Of a stretch of DNA of 64,000 nt, positions 53,382-62,958 are shown piece after piece; the first letter of the stretch is position 1; the number at the start of each line of letters is the position of its first letter. This DNA comes from CAXBMB01 sp052078155 (GTDB lineage: Bacteria > Pseudomonadota > Alphaproteobacteria > Kiloniellales > DSM-21159): positions 1,116,001 through 1,180,000 of the forward strand of contig JBQJBP010000001.1 of the NCBI GenBank assembly GCA_052078155.1, given 5' to 3'. The notes below the pieces were generated by a model that saw only the letters and a list, made by a program, of their open reading frames with translations, searched no databases and was not told where the DNA came from. Made by a program: the position numbers and the translations under genes.

Positions 53382-53985
53382 AGCGTTCGTCCGCCAGAGC
53401 CCCCTGGCTCATCTGGGGTTGGCATCCCAGGCTCTTGAGACCCGAGACGAGGCCCATGGGGTCTCCATGGCTGAAATCGCCTTTCAGGGCATTGTGAACC
53501 TGCGCGGTGACAGCCAGGACAAAGCCTTCGTGGCGGCAGTGAAGAAAGTCACCGGTCTGGCCCTGCCTGCGAAGACCAACGAGACCGCCAGCAACACGGG
53601 GCACCTGCTGATTGCTCTGGGTCCTGATGAATGGTGGCTGGTGTTTGACGGCAAAGGCACTGACATGGTCGCCAGCCTGAAAGAGGCCTTTGGTGACCTG
53701 CACAGCGCCGTAACAGACGTCAGCGAGTACTTCACCATGATTGAACTGGCAGGTCCCAATGCCAGGGATGTCATGGCCAAGGGCTGTACCCTGGACCTGC
53801 ATCCGCGCAACTGGTCTGCCGGTCAGGCAGCGCAAACGCTCTTTGGAAAATCGGATGTGGTCTTCCTGCAAAAAGACGACAGCCCGGTTTACAACCTTTG
53901 GGTCCGCCGCTCCTTTGCTGACTATGTCTGGAAATGGATGGCGTCGGCAGCCAGGGAATACGGCTGTTCCATCGTTAAGGGCTGA
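53374..53985 (+). CDS. soxG: sarcosine oxidase subunit gamma
   Basis: The 203-residue subunit has the gamma-family pattern (AHGVSMAEIAFQGIVNLRG, DVSEYFTMIELAGPNARDVMAKG). I start at GTG 53374: GGGGAG lies seven bases upstream, and it overlaps the soxA stop by eight bases, which is usual in this operon. The longer frame from 53254 would run into soxA without support. Confidence 0.93.
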   Translation: MVEAFVRQSPLAHLGLASQALETRDEAHGVSMAEIAFQGIVNLRGDSQDKAFVAAVKKVTGLALPAKTNETASNTGHLLIALGPDEWWLVFDGKGTDMVASLKEAFGDLHSAVTDVSEYFTMIELAGPNARDVMAKGCTLDLHPRNWSAGQAAQTLFGKSDVVFLQKDDSPVYNLWVRRSFADYVWKWMASAAREYGCSIVKG

Positions 53986-54020
53986 GTCGTAAAAGCCTGA
54001 GCCCCAAAAAAGGCCTGGAA

Positions 54021-54080
54021 GCTGATCGGTTTAGCTGGAGGCACTTTGCGCTCGCACTTAAAACGATCACACTTTTTAGC
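54021..54080. repeat. dispersed hairpin repeat, partial copy D
   Basis: GCTGATCGGTTTAGCTGG and AGGCACTTTGCGCTCGCACTT match the right end of copies B and C, and CGATCACACTTTTTAG resembles the CGATCACACTCTAG block of copies A and B. It lies in the gap after soxG. Confidence 0.6.
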
Positions 54081-54100
54081 CTAATCCAAATCCATAAAAA

Positions 54101-54148
54101 AAACCGCTGCCAAAAGGGTCTCAAATGGACCCTCGCAGCGGTTTTTCT
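54101..54148. terminator. bidirectional terminator after soxG
   Basis: AAACCGCTGC (54101-54110) and GCAGCGGTTT (54135-54144) pair perfectly, with an inner GGGTC/GACCC pair, an upstream A-run and a downstream T-run. It serves soxG and the convergent gene ending at 54186. Confidence 0.92.
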
Positions 54149-54185
54149 TTTGTCGGACCAGAGCTTTCAGATGCTCTGGCAGAAC

Positions 54186-55145
54186 TCATTTTCCGGCCGA
54201 ATCTCCATGCAAGGCCATGACTTTCTTCTGCTGGGCTTTGCTGGCATAGCGACGAAGCAGCTTATGCAGATCATCAGGATCAAACTGGCGCAGAGTGGCC
54301 AGAACATCAGGCAGACGGGTCAGAAAACTCTCGAGCTTTTCATCCTTCGTTCGGGCGATCAGCTTTTGCACAAAACCATCCTGATCCATGACCGGATGAT
54401 GGATGGACAGATCGGGATCATCCCGGTCCATGAAATCCACGCACTGGAGGTTTTCAAAGGTAAATCCAGCGCCGGCAAAACCCAGTTCGTTCTCAAGGTG
54501 ATTGATGCTGTAGCCAATGGCCGACAGTTCACTGGGCACAAAGGCTTCTCCGAAGGGCCACTCCTCCTCCTTCATGCTGTCTTGCAGAAAGGTCTCAGTC
54601 TGCTCCAGCCGCTTTTTGTAAAGATACCAGATCGCCCGGTTGGACAGCGCGGAAACAGGAAAAAAGGACTGATAGACTTCTTTGTAGAAGGTCCGGCCTG
54701 TTGGATACCAGTACCACTCCGGGCCGCACTGGCCGCAGTAGGTGCTGTAAAAGTCATCGTCCGTCTTTTCCAGATGCTCAATCAGCCTTTCCAAGGCACC
54801 CCGTGCAAAAAAGACATCGTATTCGACCATCAGGTAGAGGTCATAATCAGGATACTGATCGTAGAAAAAATAAAAGGGATAATCGATGTTGTACCAAAGC
54901 AGCTTTCCCTGCGGAAAGGGATAGAGACCCAGGCGCTCAGCATCATCCACATTATGGCCGAACTTCAGCCCGCCATCGGGGGCTTTGACACTGCCATGTG
55001 TTTCATCACAGGTAAAAAAGACATCCACATTGTCCGGCACCCTCTGCCTTAGCCAATCGAACCCCTCTTCAACCATGGCATTGGTGAAGTGAGTTCTGAA
55101 AAGCAGAGCAATGGTCTTTTTGCCTTCAGCTTCATGCGCTGACAC
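54186..55145 (-). CDS. glycosyltransferase-like protein (nucleotide-sugar-type)
   Basis: The 319-residue protein has a DxD-like acidic motif in YLMVEYDVFF within a glycosyltransferase-A-like beginning (TIALLFRTHF...VDVFFTCDETHG). It probably transfers a sugar in surface-polysaccharide or lipid synthesis, since it follows UDP-galactopyranose mutase by 18 bp on the same strand. The exact GT family is not clear. The start is GTG 55145 with a G-rich tract upstream. It has no signal peptide. Confidence 0.6.
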   Translation of the reverse strand: MSAHEAEGKKTIALLFRTHFTNAMVEEGFDWLRQRVPDNVDVFFTCDETHGSVKAPDGGLKFGHNVDDAERLGLYPFPQGKLLWYNIDYPFYFFYDQYPDYDLYLMVEYDVFFARGALERLIEHLEKTDDDFYSTYCGQCGPEWYWYPTGRTFYKEVYQSFFPVSALSNRAIWYLYKKRLEQTETFLQDSMKEEEWPFGEAFVPSELSAIGYSINHLENELGFAGAGFTFENLQCVDFMDRDDPDLSIHHPVMDQDGFVQKLIARTKDEKLESFLTRLPDVLATLRQFDPDDLHKLLRRYASKAQQKKVMALHGDSAGK

Positions 55146-55163
55146 TGTTATGCGGCCCCCTGT

Positions 55164-56315
55164 TCACGACTCTTGTTGACGCAGCCATCTGTTCACGCCC
55201 GCCAGACTTTGATTGATGACCTGATGCATATCCAGGTACTGGTAGGTACCACACCGTCCGATAAAGCTGATCTTCGTCCGGTCTTTCTCGGCTAAATCCC
55301 GGTACTTTTTGTAACTTTCAGCATAGCGGTCATCGCTGGTTTTGATCGGATAGTACCTCTCCCAACCATTGTCTTTGTAGTCGCACGGTTCTTCCCGGGT
55401 CACAGAAACCACCGTATCGGATGTGTTTTTGTGTGTGTCCCCGTCGAAATGGCAGGGAAAGTTATGCCAGCGGGATTCCCGGGTAAAGATGGATTTATCG
55501 GTAAAGTTAATCACGCTCCATTCATCACACTCCGCCAGAGGGCGGTCGTTGTGGTGGAACTTCATAGAGCGATAGGGCAGTTCGCCAAAGCAGTAGTCAT
55601 AGTACTGATCGATGGCCATTGAATTGAAGCAGTGGTCGTATTCCTTGAGCTGCGCCTGTTCGAACCCGCAGTTCAGGGTAACAGTGATCCTGGGGTGGGA
55701 GAGGATCTGCGCCACCAGATGGGCATAACCCTGACGGGGCATGACCTCAATTGAATCTCCGGGAAAGTAGCGATCCTCCCGGTCAAAGCGGACGTTTACC
55801 CGCTCGACAACAGAGGCATGCATGTCCTCCAGCTGCCGATCCCACATCTTCTCTGTATAGCGACGAAAGAACAGCTCCGTCAGCTCCACGCCAATCTTGC
55901 TTTCCAGCATTTCGGCAGCGTTGGATGGATTGTCGTGGGTCACCTGGATCTTTTTCAGGAAAGCTGCCAGGGACTCTTCACTCTCCAGGTTGACCCCATA
56001 GATCATCTCGATGGTGGTTCGATTGATGGGAAAAGGTACCAGCAAGGAGTCTCCCACCTGCCCGGCAACCTTATGCCGGTAAGGCACAAACTCAGCAAAC
56101 TGTGAAAGCCAGTCAAAAACCCGCTGATTGTTGGTGTGAAAGATGTGAGGACCATACTTGTGAACCCGCACCCCGTTGTGATCGAGGTAGTCGTAAGCGT
56201 TCCCAGCCACGTGATCACGTTGATCAATGCAATCGACCCAATAGCCTTCGTCAGCCAGCGTGCGTGCGTAAACCGCACCAGCAAATCCACAGCCGACGAC
56301 CAGTACTTTTTTCAC
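55164..56315 (-). CDS. glf: UDP-galactopyranose mutase
   Basis: The 383-residue flavoprotein has VVGCGFAGAVYARTLADEGYWVDCIDQRDHVAGNAYD (residues about 5-40) and the Glf phrases GPHIFHTN and NRYDYxx-type residues near GRCGTYQYLDMHQVI. It isomerises UDP-galactopyranose to UDP-galactofuranose, the donor for galactofuranose in surface glycans. The start is GTG 56315 with GAGGGG seven bases upstream. It is paired with the glycosyltransferase-like gene downstream. Confidence 0.95.
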   Translation of the reverse strand: MKKVLVVGCGFAGAVYARTLADEGYWVDCIDQRDHVAGNAYDYLDHNGVRVHKYGPHIFHTNNQRVFDWLSQFAEFVPYRHKVAGQVGDSLLVPFPINRTTIEMIYGVNLESEESLAAFLKKIQVTHDNPSNAAEMLESKIGVELTELFFRRYTEKMWDRQLEDMHASVVERVNVRFDREDRYFPGDSIEVMPRQGYAHLVAQILSHPRITVTLNCGFEQAQLKEYDHCFNSMAIDQYYDYCFGELPYRSMKFHHNDRPLAECDEWSVINFTDKSIFTRESRWHNFPCHFDGDTHKNTSDTVVSVTREEPCDYKDNGWERYYPIKTSDDRYAESYKKYRDLAEKDRTKISFIGRCGTYQYLDMHQVINQSLAGVNRWLRQQES

Positions 56316-56571
56316 GCTTTCCCCTCACCCAACGTTTCTGTGGCTCTGCCAGCGTCCCGCTTCACGACCTAATGGCCAGTCGAGCAAATCCCCGTTTCTG
56401 GCCGCTTCGTAGCGGGCTTCGTCTGCCCCTCTCAGCCACGGGTTCCTGGCAGCTGATGCCCCGCTCCGACAGAAAAGACACAGCGAGCCAACATCAGCGA
56501 CTCTGCAACGGCGACACCACTCAGACAATCCAGCTGACGTTCTAACCTACCTGACGGCAAACGCCTTCCTT
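56316..56571. other. intergenic region upstream of glf
   Basis: About 255 bp between the glf start and the MscS terminator show no gene I can support. It should hold the glf promoter. Confidence 0.35.
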
Positions 56572-56607
56572 AAAAAGAAGACCCCCTGCCAGAAAAAGCA
56601 GAGGGCC
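56572..56607 (-). terminator. terminator after MscS-family gene
   Basis: On the minus strand GGCCCTCTGC pairs with GCAGGGGGTC (two imperfect positions), followed by TTCTTTTT. Confidence 0.78.
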
Positions 56608-56693
56608 TTCCTTTTCTTTCCAACGTTCCTGCCGGAAAGGCGCTGTGGGCAGACAACTCACGATTTTCGGTCGCGACCTGCCTGCCCGCCTGG

Positions 56694-59219
56694 TTACCCG
56701 TTCGGACCTTGTGGCGCTGCAGCAGCCTGCTTGTCGTCTTCTGCAGCCACTGCCGCCCCGGCGGCGTTGGTGATGGCCTTACCGGCTTCGGAATTGGGAT
56801 CAACACCCGGCGGCAGGTCCACAGCCACCCGACGGTGAGCGAACTCAATGCCCGCATCCTGGAAGGCCTGCTGCACCCGGGCAAAGATTTCTTTGCGCAG
56901 CTGGAACTGCTTACCGGGATAGGCTTTGAACTTACCGCGCAGGATCATGGCGGAATCTTCCATGGCCAGCACACCCTGGGACTTGAAGGGCTCCATAAAG
57001 AAGCCACCCAGTTCCGGATGCTCCAGCAGTTCCTGACCAATGACCTTGAAGATCTTCTTCACTTTGTTGACGTCCGTGTCATAGGTCACACGGAACTGCA
57101 GTTTCATGATCACCCAGTCACGGCTGTAGTTGGTCAGATACTTGATTTCCCCGAAAGGAATGGTGTGAACCGGACCGTTCTGGTGCCGCAGCACCAGTGA
57201 GCGCACGTTGATGGCTTCCACCGTGCCCATCACATCCCCGATGTCCACATATTCCCCTACGCGGAAGGCGTCATCCACCAGGAAGAACAGACCGGAGACC
57301 ACGTCTTTGACCAGCGCCTGAGCACCAAAGCCGATGGCAACACCGATCACAGAAGCACCGGCAATCAGCGGCCCGATGTCCACGCCCATGGAGGAAAGCA
57401 TGACCATGATGGCCACCACCAGGATCGAGACCTGGATGAAACGGCGCAGCAGCGGCAGCAGCGTGCCCAGACGGCTCGTGCCCGTGCCCCCTTCATCGCC
57501 ATCGTTGCCCCCTGCGTCGTCTCCGCCATCAGCGCGGATCTGACGGTCAATGGCCAGTTTTGCAAACTCCCAGATGACATAGGCCACCAGCGCCACAATG
57601 CCCACATCAATGATGCCGCGCAGAACCGCACCGCCCAGGCTGTTGGACGCGATGGTGAAAACATTGACGTCCCAGATGGCTGCAAACCAGCCAACACCGC
57701 CCAGCAGGATGAGGATCTTGGCAGCCCGCATCAGCACAGTGCCAATGTCATCGGGCTCATCCCCGCCCTGGCTCTTGGTGCGACCGCCCCTGAAGGCAAT
57801 GACCAGCTTATCCAGGGTCTGAACCGCCAGCAGTGACACAATCACCACCACAATCGACCCGCCGGAAGAGCCGACATCCGGGCGCTGGCCGGCAAAGGTC
57901 AGCAAAACGTCAGCCACATAGACGGCCAGCACATAGGCAATGGCCAGGGAGTACCAGCTTTGAGCCAGGAAGCGGCGGGCAGACCCGATTAGCGCCCCGC
58001 TGACCTTTGCGGTCACCGCATCAACGGCCTTTTTGGGTTCTTCTTCTTCAGAGGTTTCCGACGCCATGGCAGCCGGGGTTGGTGCCGGTGCCGGCACCGG
58101 AGCGGCCTGACCTTCCGGTGCGTCCGCACCGCCAACCGCTGGCGTATCGGATGCTTCCAGAGTGTTAGCTTCTGCATCTTCATTTCGGGCAAACTCGGCC
58201 CGGGCAGCTTCAGCAGCGGCCAGTTCAGCCAGGGTTGAGCCGCGAATGGCATCGCCGACTTCCACGCGCAAGCGCCAGATCATGCCGCAAACCAGAAGCG
58301 TGGTCACCAGACTGACGATCAGCGCGTTCAGCCGGAAGACGATCTGATCCAGCCCGTAGAGATGCATCAGGCTGTTAGCGAAGAACAGCCCACCGGTCAC
58401 GATGGTCAGGATCAGGAAGTTGCGATGAATTTCCTTTGCCAGATGGTCAGACACATCTGTCAGCCGCAGGCCTGGCGCATTGGGAGCCAGGAAAAAACGG
58501 GACATCAATGCCAGGCCGCGCACAACCAAAATGTAACTGAGGAAGGTCATGACGAACTGGCGGGTTGGTTCGTAGCCCTGGTACAACAAGAAGAACACAG
58601 CCAGTGCGCCACCGATGAAGATCACCAGGCCAAAGCCATCCAGGAAAAACCGCAGCAGTGACTGCCCGAGAGACTGAGACTCTACGGTGTTGCTTTCCAG
58701 TCGTTCACGGGTCTCGCGGGTGCTGCGACGATAGAGGAACTCCAGCAACGCGCCGCCAATAACCATGGCGCCGACCCCCAGCAGAATGGCAAAGAAGCCG
58801 GTGTGATCGAACAGAACACTCCAGGCTTTACCAATCTCTTCGGGAATGCTCGGCCAGACACTGACCACCCGCTCCATGTTGCCACGGATGGTGTCAACTG
58901 CAGCGGTCATCTGATCCAGAGCGGCGGCGTCTTCAGCTTCCTGTTCTTTCAGGGCATCTTGCTGTGCCAAATAAAGCAGCAACAGGTTGCGAACCTGATC
59001 ATCCCCCAAGCGGGCCAGCAAATCGGCCCTTTCATCAGGCGTTAGCTGGCCGGGATTAACTCCGACCCCTTCAACGCTTTCGGAACCACTTCCCCCGGAC
59101 ACGAGTGTAGCAGGATTAACTGCCTCTGCCGGTGAGCTGAACACCCCCACACACAGCAATGACAGGACGAAGAACCCTTTCAGAAAAGGATCCCGAACAG
59201 TTCTTAGGAAAGCACGCAC
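56694..59219 (-). CDS. large MscS-family mechanosensitive channel
   Basis: The 841-residue protein has a signal peptide (FLKGFFVLSLLCVGVFSSPAEA), an N-terminal periplasmic part, several membrane segments (about 130-150, 180-220, 255-310, 400-560) and a C-terminal MscS core. The pore/upper domain around IGPLIAGASVIGVAIGFGAQALVKDVVSGLFFLVDDAFRVGEYVD is at about 615-660. Large multi-helix members act as MscK/YbiO-type osmotic valves. GTG 59219 with AGGGGG six bases upstream is preferred to the TTG at 59225. Confidence 0.92.
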   Translation of the reverse strand: MRAFLRTVRDPFLKGFFVLSLLCVGVFSSPAEAVNPATLVSGGSGSESVEGVGVNPGQLTPDERADLLARLGDDQVRNLLLLYLAQQDALKEQEAEDAAALDQMTAAVDTIRGNMERVVSVWPSIPEEIGKAWSVLFDHTGFFAILLGVGAMVIGGALLEFLYRRSTRETRERLESNTVESQSLGQSLLRFFLDGFGLVIFIGGALAVFFLLYQGYEPTRQFVMTFLSYILVVRGLALMSRFFLAPNAPGLRLTDVSDHLAKEIHRNFLILTIVTGGLFFANSLMHLYGLDQIVFRLNALIVSLVTTLLVCGMIWRLRVEVGDAIRGSTLAELAAAEAARAEFARNEDAEANTLEASDTPAVGGADAPEGQAAPVPAPAPTPAAMASETSEEEEPKKAVDAVTAKVSGALIGSARRFLAQSWYSLAIAYVLAVYVADVLLTFAGQRPDVGSSGGSIVVVIVSLLAVQTLDKLVIAFRGGRTKSQGGDEPDDIGTVLMRAAKILILLGGVGWFAAIWDVNVFTIASNSLGGAVLRGIIDVGIVALVAYVIWEFAKLAIDRQIRADGGDDAGGNDGDEGGTGTSRLGTLLPLLRRFIQVSILVVAIMVMLSSMGVDIGPLIAGASVIGVAIGFGAQALVKDVVSGLFFLVDDAFRVGEYVDIGDVMGTVEAINVRSLVLRHQNGPVHTIPFGEIKYLTNYSRDWVIMKLQFRVTYDTDVNKVKKIFKVIGQELLEHPELGGFFMEPFKSQGVLAMEDSAMILRGKFKAYPGKQFQLRKEIFARVQQAFQDAGIEFAHRRVAVDLPPGVDPNSEAGKAITNAAGAAVAAEDDKQAAAAPQGPNG

Positions 59220-59479
59220 ATTCAACCCCCTTAGTATTCAAAATCGGGCGTAAAAAAGATCCCGACATCAAAATTCTCTGGAACTTTTAGCAGAGAATGG
59301 GCGTGATTAGCACTACTCATGAGAAAGGAAAAAGGGTCAAACCCCCAAAGTCATAAGAATAAAAACGAAAATTCTTCTTTCGATTGGGATTAAAATCAGA
59401 AGACCTTATCCGTTAAATCATTGAAATATATTAAAAATCAAAAAATCAGTTTCTATGCTGTTTTCAGAAACTGGAACAG
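59220..59479. other. AT-rich intergenic region between mscS and EAL genes
   Basis: This 260-bp stretch is AT-rich with no convincing ORF. It should hold the mscS promoter and the EAL gene terminator, neither of which I can place. Confidence 0.35.
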
Positions 59480-61111
59480 TTATGCCTTTTTGCGCAACAT
59501 ACGCACCGGAGTCGACTGATCCTTTTGCGGCTCAGCCATAGGCTTTCCGAAGAGATAGCCCTGCCCCATATCAACATCCAGCGCCGTGACCAACTGGGCT
59601 TGTGCCTCAGTCTCAATACGTTCCGCCACTGTTGGAATACCCAAACCGCGAGCCAGGGTCACCATAGAGGTCAACATGGCTTTGTCCCGGGGAGATTCCA
59701 TCAGACGGGACACATAGGCTCCGTCAATCTTGATGAAATCAACTTCCATGTTGCAGAGAGTGCCATAGGAGTTGTACCCGGCGCCAAAATCATCCAGACC
59801 CACCTGATATCCCCGTTTTCGAAGGCGCTCGATGATTTTGCCAACTGCAGCCATGTCATCCAGCTTGGCAGATTCCGTAACTTCAAAAATCAACCGTCGT
59901 GACATGCTGGTGGCCTGATCCAGCACCCCAAAGAGCTCTTCAACGAACCTGGGGGTTTGCAGCGACTGCCCGGAAAGGTTCACGGACAAAGACTTACCTG
60001 TCAGAAGAGGATCCTTTTTCAGCCGCTCGATCGCGGCTTTGCAGACATGCAGGTCCACCTCTGTAATGAAGCCCGTTTCTTCCGCAAAGACCATGAATTC
60101 ATAGGGCGATGACATGCCATCAATGCGTGACAGCATCTCGTATCGCTTGGTCTTTCGATCCAGCAGATTGACGATGGGCTGAAAGGCAAAATTCAACCTG
60201 CCTTCCGTCAGAATAGCCCGGCTTTCAGCGATGCGGATGGTGGTGTTTTCCACCAGGCCTTTGTACTCCTGTGCCAGATCGTCCAAATCCACCTTACCGC
60301 TGTGCGGTGCAGAAAACTTGCTGATGGCAAAAGACAAAGCCTGACTGGCATCTTCCTTGTTGGACAGGTCCAGACTTCCGGTTTCTACGGCAACGCCCTG
60401 GCCTTCCGGATCCGCAGCCTTGGTCATGTCCATGAACGAGGTCGACAGCCCGTCCTTGTCGACGGAATGATCATGCAGGATGGCCAGCTTACCCTCTGCC
60501 ACATGCCCGACCTCACCGGAACCCGGCGCGGCAGCCTGAATGAAACGGGCAAAGTCTGTTACCACGTCATCCAGCCAGTTGTCCTTCTCCAGAGAGACCT
60601 CTTCAATCTGTGGATCATACTCCAGGAAGGTAACGTTCAGATCCTTTTCGGACCCGCTCAGAATTGATCGGGCTCTTTCTGAAAACCCCTTCTGATCCAG
60701 TACGATCGGTCCATCGGCGCCCCGGGAGACCTCGGAAAAAGCCAGGTATATGACCTGGGACTTGTTGGGGATCCGATAACCACGCACGGCAATGGAGTTC
60801 AATTCGGCATTGATGTCGGAACCGCTGAGCAACAAAGGACCGAAACGGTGGCCGGGCAGACAGCCATCCACCAAGCTGGACACCAGTCGACCTGCATTTT
60901 CGGAGAGGTGATCAGATAGAGAGGTACCGACAATCTTGTCTGCACTGACTCCCAGATAGCGAGAAACGGCCCCCATGGCGTACCCAATCTCGCCATCGCG
61001 GGTCACCTCCAGAAAGAGATCTGCCGCTGCAAACGCCAACAGGACGTATCTGTCGCGTTCATTTCTCAGTTCGCGTTCAAGCGAGCTTTCCATACTTCTC
61101 TCTGCGGCCAT
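59480..61111 (-). CDS. EAL-domain (c-di-GMP phosphodiesterase) protein with PAS-like N-terminus
   Basis: The 543-residue protein has a PAS-like N-terminus (about residues 25-130) and an EAL domain from about 285. Most EAL catalytic residues appear in place: the first Glu in YEMLSRID (EML instead of EAL), Asn in VNLSG, Glu in FEVTES, the two Asp in LDDFGAG, Lys in IKIDG, and Glu in ERIETEAQ. So it could hydrolyse c-di-GMP, but the altered first motif makes this uncertain. No membrane segment is visible. ATG 61111 is used; ATG 61093 with GAGAGAAG upstream is an alternative. Confidence 0.85.
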   Translation of the reverse strand: MAAERSMESSLERELRNERDRYVLLAFAAADLFLEVTRDGEIGYAMGAVSRYLGVSADKIVGTSLSDHLSENAGRLVSSLVDGCLPGHRFGPLLLSGSDINAELNSIAVRGYRIPNKSQVIYLAFSEVSRGADGPIVLDQKGFSERARSILSGSEKDLNVTFLEYDPQIEEVSLEKDNWLDDVVTDFARFIQAAAPGSGEVGHVAEGKLAILHDHSVDKDGLSTSFMDMTKAADPEGQGVAVETGSLDLSNKEDASQALSFAISKFSAPHSGKVDLDDLAQEYKGLVENTTIRIAESRAILTEGRLNFAFQPIVNLLDRKTKRYEMLSRIDGMSSPYEFMVFAEETGFITEVDLHVCKAAIERLKKDPLLTGKSLSVNLSGQSLQTPRFVEELFGVLDQATSMSRRLIFEVTESAKLDDMAAVGKIIERLRKRGYQVGLDDFGAGYNSYGTLCNMEVDFIKIDGAYVSRLMESPRDKAMLTSMVTLARGLGIPTVAERIETEAQAQLVTALDVDMGQGYLFGKPMAEPQKDQSTPVRMLRKKA

Positions 61112-61283
61112 CTGGTCGGAACTACCCGTTACAATCCCACAGGAATGCTAAACAATCTTTTAACGTGCCTCTTTAGAAAGACTTCAATCTGCAACTCCCG
61201 GCGACTCTTTCTGCGCCTCTGCCTTTTCATCTGCTTCAATGCAGCCAACGCCCAGGATTTCTCATTACCCCTTGGAAACAAAC

Positions 61284-61315
61284 AAAAAAGGAGGGCCGAC
61301 CGTATCGACCCTCCC
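61284..61315 (-). terminator. terminator after MttB-family gene
   Basis: On the minus strand GGAGGGTCG pairs with CGGCCCTCC around a short loop and is followed by six T. It lies about 75 bp past the mttB-like stop. Confidence 0.88.
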
Positions 61316-61386
61316 TTCTCTGTTCTGCCCTAAAAGCTATGCTTCATAGGACTTTGTCGTCATGCTCCTCGGTTTCGCAATCAGCG

Positions 61387-62958
61387 TTACGAAAAGGCGT
61401 CAGGCATGGAGTCCTTTTTCTTCTGCATGAACTCCTTGAGAGCTTCATCGATGGCCGGATCCAGCTCCGGTGCCACATAGCCATCCAGCAGCTCGCGCAC
61501 CAGCTTGTTGGCCCGTTGCTGGGTATCAAGGGAACCATCCAGTTCCCACTGTTCGAAGGAATTGTTGTCTGCAACGCTGGAGCGGTAGAAGGCTGTTTCG
61601 AAGTTCGCCTGGGTATGGGTTGCCCCCAGGAAGTGGTTACCGGGGCCAACTTCGCGAATGGCGCTCATGGCCTGGCCGTTTTCGGTCATGTCCACGCCAC
61701 CAGCCATGGTCTGCAGCATGCCCAACTGGTCCGCATCCATCACCAGCTTCTCGTAAGAAGACACCAGGCCACCTTCCAGCCAGCCGGCAGCATGCAGGCA
61801 GAAGTTCACCCCGCCCATCAAGGTCGGCGTGATGGTGTTGGCACTTTCATAGGCGGCCTGGGCATCAGGTACCTTGGAGCCACAGAGCGATCCACCGGAA
61901 CGGAACGGCACACCCAGACGACGGGCCAACTGACCCACGCCGTAGAGCACCATGGCAGGTTCTGGTGTGCCGAAGGTCGGCGCGCCGGACTGCATGGACA
62001 TGGAACTGGCAAAAGAACCGAAGACCACAGGCGCACCCTTGCGCACCATCTGGGCAAAAGCCATGCCCGCCATGGCTTCAGCCAGGGTCTGGGTGATGGT
62101 GCCCGCCACGGTACAGGGCGACATCGCCCCGGCCAGGATGAAGGGGGCCGTGATGCAGGCCTGGTTGTTGCGGGCATAAACCTTCAGCGCCCCCAACATG
62201 GTGTCGTCCCAAACCATGGGTGAGTTGGCGTTGATCAGAGAGATCATCACCGTGTTGTTCTGGACGAACTCCTCACCGAAAAGGATCGACGCCATATCCA
62301 CAGAATCCTGCGCCCGTTCCGGCGCGGTCACGGATCCCATGAAGGGTTTGTCGGAAAAGCGCATGTGGGCATAAAGCATGTCCAGATGGCGCTTGTTCAC
62401 GGGGATATCACAAGGTTCGCAAACCGTGCCGCCGGAATGGTGCAGAGACGGCAGCATATAGGCCAGTTTCACGAAGTTCTGGAAATCTTCGATGGTGCCA
62501 TACCGGCGGTTCCCATCCAGATCCCGGACAAAAGGCGGGCCATAGACCGGCGCAAAAATCGTGTTTCCACCACCGATTTCCACCGTCCGCTCCGGATTGC
62601 GGGCGTGCTGCGTGATCATGGAAGGGGCATGATCCTTGATCAGCTGGCGGCAAAGGCCCCGGGGGAAACGAACCCGCTCCCCCTGCACGTCGCAACCATT
62701 GGCTTTCAGGATTTCCAGCGCTTCAGGATCATCCCGGAACTCGAGCCCGATCTCCTCAAGAATGGTGTCGGCATTGTGCTCGATGATTTCCAGCGCTTCT
62801 TCGTTCAGCACTTCAAACGTGGGAATCTGGCGCTGAATGAACTTAAGCTGCTCAACAGGACCGCTGCGTCGGGCTGCCCGACGGGCCCCTGCCCCGCCGC
62901 CACTGCGCCCTTTGCGGCCTGCGCGACCGGCGCGTTGTTCAACAGCTTGCTCACTCAT
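61387..62958 (-). CDS. MttB-family methyltransferase (non-pyrrolysine), probable quaternary-amine:corrinoid methyltransferase
   Basis: The 523-residue protein is a full-length member of the MttB (trimethylamine methyltransferase) superfamily: TILEEIGLEF near residue 68, then GGGNTIFAPVYGPPFVRDLDG, and a C-terminal VGPGNHFLGATHTQANF. The frame runs through with no in-frame TAG, so it lacks pyrrolysine. Non-pyrrolysine members include MtgB (glycine betaine), MtpB (proline betaine) and MtcB (carnitine). The substrate here is not fixed; glycine betaine fits the sox genes. Residues 8-32 form a basic Arg/Gly-rich extension. AGGAG is seven bases before the ATG. Confidence 0.9.
   Translation of the reverse strand: MSEQAVEQRAGRAGRKGRSGGGAGARRAARRSGPVEQLKFIQRQIPTFEVLNEEALEIIEHNADTILEEIGLEFRDDPEALEILKANGCDVQGERVRFPRGLCRQLIKDHAPSMITQHARNPERTVEIGGGNTIFAPVYGPPFVRDLDGNRRYGTIEDFQNFVKLAYMLPSLHHSGGTVCEPCDIPVNKRHLDMLYAHMRFSDKPFMGSVTAPERAQDSVDMASILFGEEFVQNNTVMISLINANSPMVWDDTMLGALKVYARNNQACITAPFILAGAMSPCTVAGTITQTLAEAMAGMAFAQMVRKGAPVVFGSFASSMSMQSGAPTFGTPEPAMVLYGVGQLARRLGVPFRSGGSLCGSKVPDAQAAYESANTITPTLMGGVNFCLHAAGWLEGGLVSSYEKLVMDADQLGMLQTMAGGVDMTENGQAMSAIREVGPGNHFLGATHTQANFETAFYRSSVADNNSFEQWELDGSLDTQQRANKLVRELLDGYVAPELDPAIDEALKEFMQKKKDSMPDAFS

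Noticed and set aside
61339..62223. 294-codon antisense ORF opposite the MttB-like gene
   Set aside because: Shadow of a real gene, with no ribosome-binding site or domain.
61387..62958. Pyrrolysine in the MttB-like protein
   Set aside because: The frame is open over the full length with no in-frame TAG, so pyrrolysine is not used here.
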